Assembly: GCA_015657535.1 (NCBI GenBank)
Contig: JADHZB010000176.1
Location: forward strand, 1 to 49,057
Direction: 5' to 3'
Origin: Nephromyces sp. MM_2019
Taxonomy: Eukaryota > Apicomplexa > Aconoidasida > Nephromycida
Length of the DNA: 49,057 nucleotides
This document shows positions 1-13,400 of this stretch, piece by piece; within the stretch, counting starts at the first letter, position 1, and every line of letters begins with the position of its first letter. The notes beneath the pieces were generated by a model that was given only the letters and a program-made list of their open reading frames with translations, was not told the DNA's origin and made no database searches. Both the position numbers and the translations under genes were made by a program.

Positions 1-90
<90 letters not shown>

Positions 91-222
91 CACAAAGATA
101 TTCACAGACACACACACACACTCACACACACACACGCACACACGCACATACACACACACACACACACACACTCACACACACACACACGCACATACACACA
201 CACACACACACATACATGCACA
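1..222. repeat. CA dinucleotide microsatellite
   Basis: Almost pure CA repeat for the first 90 bases, then CA interrupted by CG, TA and CT steps up to about position 222. It runs off the left edge, so its full length is unknown. It lies downstream of the readable exons of the minus-strand lactone oxidase gene, so on that gene's sense strand it is a TG repeat. Confidence 0.97.
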
Positions 223-655
223 CGCCAACATATGCCACCTGTCAGAAAACCAAAGGGTCCAACAAATAGGGAATTTCAGTGACAAATACTTTTAAAAAAT
301 GGGTAGACCATAGGGTTTTGTATAAATTAGAACAAAGCGTATGCCTTTGCGTGTATGCGCTTTGATTTCCATCTGCGCGCATGAATCTCCTCAATTCCCA
401 CCCACTGTGAATACAGCTCCCCAAATCCTCAACTGTGAGTGTATGATGTTTTCAAACCTCTTTTTTTCGCCTCTTCTCAACATTATGCACACACACCAAG
501 GCTTCACAACTAACACTCTGCTGAGCTAACACCTCCACACACACAAAACAAAAAAGCTTCCCCATAAGCATAATCACAAGAGAATCGGAGCTATTCCATC
601 CTTTTAGATTTTCATCCATAGAAAGTTGAAAAAGCTAGTGTAATTGATGAATAAC

Positions 656-3600
656 CTGAAGAGGCAATTGAAATTGAAGATCTCTTCACTGTATCCCACA
701 ACTTCTACTCGGGATGAGTAGAAAATCCACCTATAAAGCTGATGGAAGGATCGAGAGAAGAAGAAGAAGAAGGGGTTCAAAGTATAGAAAATGCAGGAAA
801 CTGCGTTTCTTGTGCAGCAAAAAGTGTGTATTTTCCTCAAAAAATTGCAAAAATAACAGCAAAACTTTCAAGAAATTACGAACAATGCCAGCAAAGAGGA
901 GGGAGATTTGCTACCCGAAAAGCTAGTGCTGATTCTGCCGGAAAAATCGTGTCAATTTGGCTAGTAACGTGTGTGAAATTGCAAAAAAATCAGAGTTTAC
1001 GTATTGGTGTATACAAGTGTAAGGCTAAGCAAAGTGCACACTGGGTTGGTAGGATGTTTAATTTTACTCCTTATTGTTGCTAGCACTAGTATTTTTATCG
1101 CTATGCTTTATGCTCTACGTTTGATTCCTTTTGTTCTTGTTATTCATCTTCTTAAAGTTTTGTTTTTTTCCTTTTCTTTTTCTTCGCCATCTCCATCTCC
1201 ATGTTCTTCTTCATCTTCTTCACACTCTTCTTCTTCACACTCTTCTTCTTCACACTCTTCTTCTTCACACTCTTCTTCTTCACACTCTTCTTCTTCTTCT
1301 TCTTCTTCATCTCCATGTTCTTCTACATCTTCTTCACACTCTTCTTCATCTTCATCGTCTACCTCTTCTTGGCTGAAAATTAATAAAACCATAGAATCTC
1401 CAAGCCTACTTCATTGTATGCGCAACAAGCTGCCAAAATATAACTATGTATAATGTTGACGCCAAAGGCTACAGGCATCTTTATACCAATACAATTCAGT
1501 GTACATACACTATCCTATATTAAATAACAACCTATACACGAGACAATAGTGGAACGCAATTCCTTAGAGATATCTAAACACATACAGCAGTATCCATATA
1601 GAAACCATCTGCTATTAAAAGAGGAAATTATACTAGGAAAGGTCATTGCCACACACAAAGACAAACACACACAAACATAGAAACATACAGAAAAATATGC
1701 ATACTAAGGCAGAAGCATACGCAGATACACCCACAGACGTCCACACACACCAGACCTGATTGCTTAGCTTCCCAATAACTGGAATATATGCTCCGATCAA
1801 ATAAGCAGTTTCCAACAAAAAATTGGAAATTGAAGAAAAATCAAGCAATTTCCACAGAGAAAACGCCGATTTTTTCATCTTCTGCAAGGGAACAAAAAAG
1901 ACAAATATTCAAATATCTTCCAAAAAACTACTAGAAAGTATATAAAAAAAGATAACTCACCACGCACACAGCAGCCAGCGTTAGCTGATAAGCTAGCAAA
2001 AATTTCAGCCAAAAAAATTCACACACAAATTTTCTCATTGAGAAGCTTCAACATACCAGCACTAGAAAACAGCTAATTTAAGCAAGCAATCCACCCACAA
2101 CACCTCAGCAAAAAGAGGATAAAATTAGCAGATTTTATGCTTGAAATGTAGGAATCTTTGAAGTGGGAGAAAAGGCAAATGCAAGCGAAGATAAGTGTGA
2201 GATTATCCAAAAACCAGCTTCAATGAGTGTGCGGTATAGCTAAAAATGAAAGCCTTTGCATAAACACATCTATGTGCACCCACATAGGGGCTAGAGGCAC
2301 CCACACACAGAGGTAGAGGCACCCAAAAACACGCATATATAGAGGCATGCATACACATAGATAGTGAAACACAGAGAGAGGCATAAACACACAGTGGCAC
2401 ACAGATATACACATACACTAAAGCCTTACAATATCAACATCCGGAATACGATTAGCAAACCATTCCACACACATCTCAGTATGAGGGAAGTACCAAAACC
2501 TCCAATGCTCATTCTCCTGCAGCCTTTTTGGGAAGATGTTGAGAAGCTCCGATAATGGGGCTTCTTGCTGCACTGCTCTAGGAGAAAAGAACACACAAAA
2601 CTATTCGCTTTAGATGTGAAGAGCTCTTCTTCCTCATTATGCGTATGTGCGAAAATCATATGCAGCTGACAACACACGCTGAAGATACTAGGGTACTCGC
2701 TGTGTCGGTTTTCTATGCATGAAAATAAATCTTAAGGCCTTAAACTAGGGTGTGTAATCAGACTTGAAGAAGTGAGAAATTCATCGCATTCAGAGGGAAA
2801 ACAGTTGGAAAAATTAAAGATTGTGTAAAGCAGTGTGTGTGTGGAAGAGTCTGCATGGAGTGGGTGTGCTGCGGAGTGTGAGTTAATTGTGTGAAGGAAT
2901 GTGCATCAATGGGTGGGTGTGAAGGAGTACACGAAGGCGTGTGCGTGAAGGGGAACAAAATTGTGTGAGCAATCGCATATGAAAGCGCGTGTGTGAAGTC
3001 TTATTCAATACTTAAAGCCCAATATTTCCCAAATTTATCTACTTTTTAATCTGAGAACAATCAGATAAAGCATCTTACTAAGCAGCTACCAAAGCACACA
3101 GCCTAGATTAGGATGTACTAACACACACAAACACACGCCAATGCACAAACACGCACAAACACAAACGCAAACACACACGCATTTACCTTATTTTTTTACG
3201 CCTCTCCAGTTGCAATTTAACCTCCACAATAACACCAAGAGCGCCTAAATTACACAGCGCTGCCTTGAAGATATCAGCATTCGCGTCCGCTGAGCACTCA
3301 AATATCTCGCCGCTATTGAAATAGTGATAGAAAAAGAATGGGGTAGAGATGTGCATGTGTGCGTGCGCTAGGGTGTGTGCGTGTGTGTGAGTGTGCAGAG
3401 TACCTCTAATTCCCAGCTATTTGAAATGCTCCCAAAGAAAGCGACTAAATCCACGCAAATTCTCGAGTATGTTAGTGTATGTATGTGTGTGTGTGTCTCA
3501 TGCAGCCCTAATTTATTCAATTTTTTCCCAAAATGTTTGAGCAAAACTGATGTTTAGTTAAGGATTAGAAGCGCATATATTCAGACCTTTTTCTGAATAT

Positions 3601-6600
3601 AAATGAAAAGCAAAAATGCCACAAAAAAATCCTCCTGCCTCGCAGTGCCCACACACAATGCAAAAATTACAGCTTCATATCAAAAAAGAGCTGTAAAAGC
3701 TGAAAACTGCAGCAAAAGCCGATGGCTCTATGGCGAGCGATGGTATAATGAATTGCAGCCTTGAGATGACAACAAATTCATATAGATAGCTCTCTATAGT
3801 ACAGAAAAAGATAGGAAAAAGCAGCATTTTCCAACCTTTTTCTCCGTCTAAACCAGTCTTGTCACACTTACATCTAACACACCAATCTAGAATAACTCCT
3901 ACTTACATCTAAGACACTATTTTCGATGCTGAAAAGGCTAGAAAACAAGATATTTTTTCGTTTTTAGTCTCTTCAGCTCTCAATCTTTCACATAGTAAAA
4001 GGCTAAAACAGCAGCTAAATGATTTACTCGGAAGAGAGCAGCTGAAGAGAAAGCACATAGGATGAGAAGCTGCCGTAGTTTGCTCCAGTTCCATGTATAG
4101 CACACGCAATAGCTCCTCCAATGCTTTGTTCAGAGATCGAAGTCATGACAGGGAGGGCTAAGTTTCTTTGAGAAATCTCTTCGTTTAATTGTTTAATCGT
4201 CATGCCTGCCTGCACCTTAGCAGTGCAACTAAAGGGAGGAAAAAGAGTGGCAAAAAAAGGGAGTTAAGAGCGTGAGAGAGAAAGAGATGATTGAGAGATT
4301 GAGGGAGTTTGGGGATGCTCTTAACATGTATGAGATAGAGAGATATAATTGAGAGTTTGAAGGAATTTAGACAGAGTCTAGAGATGCTTGAGAGATAGGG
4401 ATATCCTAAAGATATCGAGGATACCCTATAGATATCTTCTTTACACTTACATAGTTGGAAACCAAAGAGAATACATAGTGGAAGAAGTTCATGCAACATA
4501 GTTTGGAGCATGTAAAACTCAAAAACAATATCTTTCGTACTATTCTGATGCAGATAAAGCGAACTTCTAGTGCTAGTCGTATGAATTTTATAGAACTATA
4601 TATTCAAAGAGCAAGATAATCGCACACCACACATACAAAGGCACACTTTGTGATGATTGCATATAGGCACCTCTCACAAGATTCCAACGATATCTTCAGC
4701 TTCCGAGTGCACACCACAAAAACATACTAATCAATAAAACCAAAACTCTCCTCGTCACCAAACACGCATGCTCTTGCCTTCAAAAAGCCTAATAAATCCC
4801 TTCTTTCATTGCATCAAACTAATTTCCCCCCAACTCAACAAAGGCTCCTCTAGCGTGCAGCACAAGCAAGCTTATTACGTGGCGTGTGCGAGAGCTGCTC
4901 AATCAAAATTCATACTAATATCGCAGGGCAGATCGAGCTATTCTACCAAAGCAAGCCAAAACTCGCATACCGATACACACGCAATCACACAAATCTTCAC
5001 ATATTGTACCTTTAGACACACACACACCCACCATACAACTGGATTAGATCTACAACAGCATTTCCTATCAATCTCATGCGTACAGGCGAGAATTCAGTAG
5101 CTTTTGCAAGCATGATTAAATCCATCTAAAGATCTACCAGGTAAAGCTCCTAAAGCTCCAAAAAGAGCTACTATTAACGGAGAAGCGAATGATTTCAAGT
5201 CTAAAGCTGCTGAATTAAGAGAGTCAGAGCTGCCAATTCAAGCCTTTTTCTCTTCAATATGAATCTCTTGAAAACGCCTATGCGGCTAATAGCCTTTGAT
5301 AAAAGAGCGTGAAAAAGGCAGGAATTTCAGTCTAAAATTTGATATTTTGGCATCGTTTAGAAGCTTCAAGAATAAAATTTTTGGAAGTTTCAAAGTTGGG
5401 AAACGGAAGTTGACCTCTTTGCGCTTCATAGGCAGTTAGAGTGTGAAACAGTACAAAAATTTAGGAAGAAACAGGAGGAGGAGGTAGATGTGTATAGTAC
5501 TTCAAAGTAAGATGAATCTATCTCACACACTTCCACTACGAGTACACTCCTCTCATAATTAGCACGAATCTGCCTCGCACACATACACACACTAATACTA
5601 GCATACCCCCCTCAATATGTAGATTTTTTCTTTACCGAACTTCATCAATTTCAATCAGCTTATTCAGGCAGTCCATAAATATCATTCCCTCATTTGAGAC
5701 GGAAATGCTGTTAGGAGAGCATCCCATTCCCACTGGTTTTAGCTATGAAGGCAAAGCGGAGATACAGTGAGAGAAGAGAAGATGCAATGAGAGCAGATGG
5801 AGTTCGTAAGGATATGAATATTTTCTTCACAAAAACTTGTAAAACTTTTCGCGAGGAAGGATTTGCATCAACACACTATATAGAAAAAATAGGGAAGTAT
5901 ATGAGTCGTTATGCGCTTTCCTTACCCACTTAATTTTTGCTATTGCAAATACTCAATTCCTATAGTATACAACAAACTTTACCTCATCATATTGATAGGT
6001 AAGATTTATATATAGAAGGGGAGAGAGAAAATAAGAGATGTGCATACACACACCCACTGTAGACGAACGACTATTTACAAATCCTTCATACAAAGAGAAC
6101 AAAAAAGAGTTGAGTAATAAAATCAAAAACCAGTGAATATCTTTCCCGTATTGCGATGCTTTCTTTCGGCATTATCCTCGGCCATGGCAATATAAGCTTT
6201 AAGCACACCCTAAATAGTGCATATTCAACGATAGCAACTCCCGCAGAGAAGCATTAATTGGAACACCTATAGTAAATTTTTAGGCAGGGATCTACCTAAC
6301 ATGCTAGAGAACATCTTCATCTTTAGGGTAGAAAACATCTTCATCTTTGACTTTTTCAGCTTCTAAATAACCCCAAAATTTCCCAATCAAGGAGCTTTTT
6401 CATCATTAAAAGGGCAGCCAAACTGCAGGGTAATGCAATCCCTTACGCTATTGAGTCAAAAGGCTTCCATATGAAGACTAACCGATCACGTCTACTATAA
6501 TAATAGCATCCCCAACGCTAAAAGTTCTTCACACTATCGAGCCAAGCAGCACTGCTTGCTCGTAATATTTTTATCTTCATTTCATCAATATTTACCCATC

Positions 6601-7132
6601 TTTTAACGCTTTATAAATCTTGAAGACTAAGTCCTTCATATGAAGCTGACATATAACGTAATACATCAGAGACTATATATAGTAAAAATTATTCTATGAT
6701 GTAGCATTACCTGCTATAAGATTGAAAGATGATTCCAACGATATTGGAGAAGCACACACATATATGCTATAAAGCATAAATGAAAAACCAGAGATTTTAG
6801 CGTTTAATGAGAATCAAAAAGAATGATATCAAGAAAATTGACGACTTTTATACTATAAAAGCCGCTTAAACAGCCAAATTTTTCCTGCTGAAACAAATTT
6901 TACACACAGACTCACGCAGACACACTTAAAAAGACACAAAAAACATGAAATTGCTAGCAAAAAAAAGACTGAGAAAGCTTACACCTCGCCCTTCTTTCTT
7001 CGCTTGAAGAATTATTTCTCTTAACTTCTCTAGCGATGTTGGGAAATAGTAATAAGCTGGATTAACAATCTGAGTGTTGTGCCAATTCATCCACACCTTC
7101 TGGGTATCATTCCACCCCCAGTTCCATCTCAT
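656..7132 (-). CDS. aldono-1,4-lactone oxidase, GULO/ALO type (7 exons read; C-terminus unresolved)
   Basis: FAD enzyme that oxidises an aldonolactone (L-gulono-, L-galactono- or D-arabinono-1,4-lactone) to ascorbate or an analogue. Exons, in coding order: 7132-6983, 5742-5636, 4228-4028, 3312-3187, 2577-2430, 1881-1756, 738-656. All junctions are GT-AG and phases agree throughout, giving about 313 residues. Seen: an N-terminal start of the FAD domain (NPAYYYFPTSLEKLREI), GMGCSPNSISVSNEGM (residues 55-70), VQAGMTI, EQSIGGAIACAIHGTGA, ADIFKAALCNLGALGVI, and in the C-terminal ALO domain HWRFWYFPHTE and EEIFNFNCLF. These match the VAO-type flavoprotein family in order and spacing. The residue equivalent to the flavin-linking His of the family GHS motif is Cys58. 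The exons for the final 100 or more residues (the DEWAIP-like segment and the HWAK-type C-terminus) were not found and may lie before position 650 or outside the window. The ATG at 7132 sits just after a possible splice acceptor, so an upstream exon is possible. Substrate cannot be told from sequence. Confidence 0.9.
1152..1372. repeat. CTT-rich tract with a 15-bp tandem repeat
   Basis: Polypyrimidine tract on the plus strand inside the intron between lactone oxidase exons 1881-1756 and 738-656. Within it a 15-bp unit (CACACTCTTCTTCTT) repeats about five times near 1220-1295, followed by a pure CTT run. On the gene's sense strand the tract is purine-rich (GAA). A long open frame exists on each strand, for example a Glu/Cys repeat on the minus strand, but the flanking exons join in phase without it, so it is intronic. 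Confidence 0.93.
4256..4440. repeat. GA-rich degenerate repeat in intron
   Basis: Plus-strand purine-rich stretch built from imperfect GAGAGATTGAGGGA-like and GATATC-containing units, in the lactone oxidase intron between exons 5742-5636 and 4228-4028. On the sense strand it is pyrimidine-rich and leads into the acceptor at 4229-4230, so part of it may serve as an extended polypyrimidine tract. Confidence 0.75.
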
Positions 7133-7227
7133 GGCCTACAAAAAACATCATTAGAGTGATCTGTAAGGAAGACTAGCTAGTACTAGGGTTTTGTTAGATT
7201 TGGGGAGAAATTAAAACTTTTGTATTT

Positions 7228-7470
7228 TTAAGAAAAAAAATCATACTCTAAGAGGAAAAAAACAACACTTTCTAAAAGGATAAAATCAGATTCTAAAAGA
7301 AGGAAAACATCACTTTCTAAGAGTAGGAAGGTATCACTTCCTAAGAAGAAAACCACTTGTTCATAGAAGAACGGATCGCTTTCCACCTCAGATGAACACA
7401 TCACCTTCTTAGAGGAAAACATTACATCCTCATAGAAGAACATCACCTTCTATCTCAGATGGGCACATAT
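7228..7470. repeat. degenerate ~25-30-bp repeat upstream of lactone oxidase
   Basis: Imperfect repeats of a purine-rich unit (variants of CACTTTCTAAGAGGAAAA) lie about 100 bases upstream of the first readable lactone oxidase exon. The minus strand is open over about 70 codons and reads as repeated Phe/Leu-Glu-Ser segments. This follows from the repeat and has no recognisable protein character. Confidence 0.7.
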
Positions 7471-10400
7471 CATTTTTCAGGATATTTCAAATTATCTAGG
7501 GTATACACTAATACCTCGCTCAAAGATTACCCTCAATTTCTGCAATAAGCTCTATTTACCGATGTTTTACTGCTCTTTGCTAATATTCGATATAATCAGG
7601 CAATGGAAGCGCAGCAATTTCGAATAGTATGCCACACCAAATCGAACCCTCATAATTACTTCCCTAAACAACTGCTATACCAGTGCGTAGCTTGTAAAAT
7701 TGCTGAACCACTTTTTTAAAAATAATTCGAATTTTTACGGCAAAACAGCAAAACAAACCAAATTACCTTAATTTTCAGTTTACGTAGCAAGAAGATTAAT
7801 GGCATATAATAAAAAACATCATAATTTAAAATATTAAAATAAAGCTTTCTAGAAAAAAGAAAACAAAATTTCCTTCCTAGATTTAGGTGTACGTAGAGCA
7901 ATTCCACAAAAGCAACGCGGTTTCAAAATTATTTTATTTCATTTTAAATTTCTTTTGAAAATCATAAATCTAAAAAAACTGAGCAACTAGATTGTTACAA
8001 ACTTTATAGTGCTAGCAGCAAGCAGTCAGCTTAGCAATATTTTAACGCATTAAAAGAATACTGTAGTATTTCTGGAGATGAAATATAAGCAGCATATCTG
8101 CGATAATTTGGGTGCGTTGCTTTTTTTTACCCACACACAAGTAGTAAGGCGGCAAAAATAAGCATCGCACAGGTAATTCTAACTGCGAAGCAGAAAGATG
8201 GTATATTGCCTCTTTGTAAAATTGTGCTATGGAGGCTCTGAAGAGAAGCAACTTAGCTTTCATCATAATTTCTGCCTGAATTAAGCTAATTTTCATTGGA
8301 AAAATAGGATTGGACTTTCAAAAAATCATCAATCGCACACGAACAAATTTGCCTATGCTTCTCATCAAACTTATCCTAAAAAAGTGAGATGCTTTTTGAG
8401 TGATGAATACTTCAAGCCAAGATACTGTTGTATTTAATTTTGATACAAAACTAATATTAGAGAGATTATACGCGCTAAATCAGTCCCAATTATTATCTTA
8501 TAACAAAAAAAGCAGACTGAAGTTACAAGCAAAATTTAGCCGCTAACTCGCCGCTACATCAAAATCCTGCACCTAATCCGAAAAGTCAATAAAAATTCAG
8601 GCAGCTCGGCGATTGATCCCCCCATACATCAAAGTATGGAGAGCAAGTCCATCAAATTCATGGCCTTCACACTCTCTTTCAGGTGCTATCCTAGCATCGA
8701 ACAGGCAAAATTCCAAAAAAAAAGTGAGTGAAGCCAGCACGCATATTATAAATACCTTCTTGGACCATGCTGTCTGTCTGTAGGATCCAGCGGTAGCACC
8801 CGCCATATCTAGGATGCAGGCTAGTACCGTTTTGAAGGAAAGTAAAAGTGAGAAACAATATTTCGCTAGATCTTGGTAGGAGCAAGAGATTTTATTTCTT
8901 GAAGATACTTGGGCGATTAGTTGGCTAAAAGCTCAGCCCTAGTGATATCTTTTGCAAGACTTGTTGCTCAACAAGCTTTGTAAACGCACTACAATCGGGG
9001 GTAAATACTGGCTCAAAGCTTATTATGACACGCCGCCTCCGTAGTAAATACTGCAATAAAAGCACTGCTTAGGAACGAGCGAAGGTAACGACACGCAGAA
9101 AGTATATTATGGTTGTGAGGTCTAGGTATGGAAACATTGGTGAGATCACTTTTTTGTGTTCCCCGTGGGCGAAGTGGAAACTTTGCCGATCTTACAAACA
9201 TAGACCCTTTATTTTTTGATCTATCGATGATAATCCTGATGATACCTAAAATAGGACTCTTAACCTCAGCTGAGAGTTATTCTATGTAACTTTGCAATCT
9301 CCGAGTTTGGAGAATTTTACATGATCTTGTGAAGGTCTTTCTAAGAAGAGCCCTGTGTGAAAAGCATGTTTAGTAGTAACGTATGAGGTTGTAAATTGCA
9401 ATTATTTTCCGCATATGATAATTTCTGTGGAACGCAGGACTGACTATCCCTCACAACATCGTAATCTTATCTCGACTACTATTTGCTACCGTGGCCCATA
9501 TTACTCTGGGCAAAGAAAGGGCAATGAAGCATCGGAGGTTCTAATTATAAACGCCATCTTCTAGTACGAGGTATAATCAACCGGCATGTCTACACTTAGT
9601 GAGCAAGTATAAGCACTATTTGTTCCTCATAGCTCTTGATATTGAAAGTACGAACAAAATCTTCTGGTGCAAAGTGTGCTACATAAGCAGCCTACGCTCA
9701 AAAGGCAGTATCATCTGCTTCTTTCGAAATAGTTCTTCCCGTTGACTGACATGCAACGCAGAACTCGGTAGGGCCCCATACATCAGTGCTATTCAGATGC
9801 AACCATTGCCAATATCCATTATGCACCGTGAAAATTTTAGTTGTCAGAACTGAGTATCGAACCGATTGGTTATGATTGTAGGCTGAAATATAAAAGGCTG
9901 CAGCACTGAAGGATAACGGCTTTGTATACACCGCGCAGATGCCGCCTAATATAATGGTATCAGGTGACATACCTCTACCCAAAGTACGAAAAAGACTGCA
10001 AGTTTAGTCTTGTGGTACGCTTGAAGCGTTTCTACGGCACTTCTAGTCAGCCGTCTTTTTTTGCTGTCCATTTTTCAAACGAGTTACGGCGCATGCTAAA
10101 GGCTAAGCAACTATTTCTAGGGGATCAAATTTCAGCTTTATCTCATGACCCAAGTATTATAAAAGTAGTGACAGTCATTGCGTATTAGAATTTATAATAT
10201 CTTCATAAGGTTGATTATTACAAAATTTGAGTAATAATCTTATTAAACCCCTAAAGATCATGCTATTGCTATCAGCGCAGTAAAATATCAATGGGGAATA
10301 GTATGGCCCAATGTGTCTCACAAACAGGTGCTATTGAGGCTTTTGAGCAAGGAGGAAGTATCGGTGTTAAGTTACACAGTCAAGTCATTGCTCTCTATTC

Positions 10401-13400
10401 CGCTTCTCACAAAGGCTTACGTAGTACTCAGATTCGATAGATATTATCGCTACTACGTTCATCCTATAAAGAATAAAAATCAGCGTTGCGCGTTAAGGAA
10501 AACCGGCTGCTGTTAAGTGTAGAAGCGCAAAGTTGATGTCTCGTATAAAAAGAACAAAAAACTTGTTACTATAGTATTTAAGTCAAAACTCGCCAAAAAA
10601 CTCATAGCAAACAGGATGCTTTTGCATGCTTCATTTGAGCTCATGCAACAACGTAAAAAGCTAGCCATGCTGCCATTATCATGACGAAGTCATTCTAATA
10701 TAATTTATCGGCATATTTCTGTTCATGTGCTGCATATTAATTCTAGCTTACCATGCCTTATCTTTTAGTGCGTAATTGATGTTGCCTGTAAATGACCCTT
10801 GTATCCAAAACTGCTCATCTGGCGGTTTGAGCCGGTAATGAGCGGCAACGCATAAAGCCCCGAAACCAAGACTCTGTACGTCTTGTTACTTTTTACCTTG
10901 AATGCAACACTTCAGTCTTGTATGGACCGTTGCATGAAGTGAACTGCAAGAATCCTGGTATATTAATACAACTATGATAGTACGGGCAGCTAATATTCTT
11001 AGAAATTTGTATGCAAGCGTTTTTAGAGCATTTTTCATAATTAAGAGAACATGGGGATTTATTTAAGACAAAAAGAATAAAACTTATCACTATGTTATTG
11101 AACTTATCTAAAAATTATTTTTTTGTAATTGGGAGGCAGGCAACATAAATTGAATGGTGTTCGATAATATTAGCCCTAAAAAAAAAGAAACGCAAAGTTA
11201 AATACGGGCCTTGCTATCAAATTACAGCTATATATCTCAGACAAACAACAGAACCTGCTGGGTTCCAGTAAGATTACAGGGAAATTATAAATGCCTAAAC
11301 TTTTTTTCTAAAGCTTAGACTTAGTTAAAACATCTTTAGTAAAATTAGCTTTACTTAACATTTTTTCATGTTTAATTTCATAATTGTTAAAATTTTGTTA
11401 TATTTCGTTTTTTGGGATATCGATGTGATGCAAACAGTATACACAATGGTATTATTAATATATACGTATACAACCAAAAATTATTTAAATATTTTCATTT
11501 CAAATTTATACTAATACAAATTGTGTAGCAATACCTCTATTTACTGAGGAATGGTCATATTTTCATCTCAGATTTGTATTCAGCACCAAGGTATGTTTTA
11601 TAATTTTTCCTTGTTTATTCCTAGAATCGGGATAAGAAATAGACAGGAGCAATTAGTTTTCTTTTCTATTGGGAAATTATGGTATAGCAGCCTTTGATAG
11701 CGCAGCTTTAAGCCCCATGAATTAATATTTTATTTGATAGTTATGCTTTGCAAGCGTAAGGAAGTTTTCACCATATTTGTTCACTCAGGCACAATAATAT
11801 CAAAATTGCCACCATGATTCCCAAGTAATCTCGAGATTATCACTTGGCATTGAAGAAGCACTTAAACTCTAATATGGGATCTCAAATTACGGCAAATCTA
11901 TTTGTAATTGATAAAGATATAGTATATACGAATTTCTTTTTCATATCGATAGTTTTTCTTACTTGATCCATGTTTTGACAGAAAGATATAAAACACTTCA
12001 TTTTTACTTTTAGTCACCCCCTAATCGTTAAGAAATTTAGCCAAGGTTCTGAATTAAGCATAAATATATTTCTTACCGCTTTCAGGGGTGCTTAGAATAA
12101 GAAAACTCAACAAAAAGACACGGAACTTTATTTTTTGGTATCTCAGATGAATAAATTACAGTGAGCAGTTCCTTCAAGAGGATAGGTATCTTTGAACCAT
12201 TCAAAAATTAGAGCAAAACCGTAGTATTCATGAGTCGAATTTTAATACTAGCCGCCGTGGCATGACGCTTTGAGTTCGTCATTTTGCAGCATATGCTTGC
12301 AATTCACCGGCGCATGCCTTTTTAATCTAATTCATTCCTATTTAATATAGGTTTTTTGGAAAAATTGATTCCTTCATCGCAGAAATATTCGGGACTGTGG
12401 CATGTTTTACATGAATTTTTACTGAAGTGAGCATATTGCATCTGCAATAAGACGTGGCAAACTTCTTAAAGTGGTGTGCATCGCACGCCATGTAACTTTG
12501 GCTTTGCACTGGAAAAGGATTTACCCGCATAGTTGCTTGTATATTGAAACAGCTAATACCAAATGAGTATTGATACGAAAGATATTTCGGGTTTATTGCA
12601 CCAAAGCAATTGCTTTTGCACTCGATCGACGATTGAAAAATTAAGTGAAAGCTTTTCTTAAAAAGAAGGAACTCGGCTAATTCCTCCCCCAAATTTGCTG
12701 TTCATATACGCGGTCTTTGTTTGCTCCTGCTTTTTGTTCCCCGAGAATACACCCCTAGTATTTAAGAGGTGAGGTGCTATGCATTGGGCTTTCAATAACG
12801 AACCTTCCTTTGCTGAGCAGCCATATTTACATGCTTCGGCTACTCACAGCAAGCAGACAAACCTAATCGACCAGTCGTATTGCTCAAGATATTAATTTAT
12901 GCCGAAAGAAGCTTTATGCCATGCAAAAGATCCTAAAGAAAGAAAGATAGCACTTCATGTAATAGAGCTCATATTAATACGTCTTCCAGTGAAGACTTGC
13001 CCCCTTTTCAGTAGTTTGTGTTGCAATTTTTGTTTACCCTAGACTATTTTTAGGTTCGAATTACTTGAAAACTCTCTCAATGTCTAGAATCGTTCGATGC
13101 AGCTAATAGAATAGACAGAACTTGCATTTCTCAGCTTCATTATTAAATAAACCAGAGAACCTTTTAGAAATGTTTTAAGTTCTCTATGGTTATGGAAACG
13201 AAAACAGGCCCTGCATTGCTTTATATGCAGACCGCGTTTAAATTTATTATTTGTTTTTAAATCCTAATAAATATATATTATTATCTTTCTATTAAATTCT
13301 ATATGATATACTGAGGTGGAAAATGGCGCCACCAAAGCCAGAACCCGCAGTAATAGTGCAAGCATATTACCCGATATAAGACACATTATTTATGCTTCAG

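Noticed and set aside
1144..1392. Open frames through the CTT/GAA tract (Glu-Cys repeat on minus, Ser-rich on plus)
   Set aside because: Simple-sequence artefact inside a lactone oxidase intron; flanking exons join in phase without it and the family has no such insert.
4768..5100. 110-codon plus-strand frame in a lactone oxidase intron
   Set aside because: No domain, lies in an intron of the opposite strand, and is rich in residues expected from CA-rich sequence.
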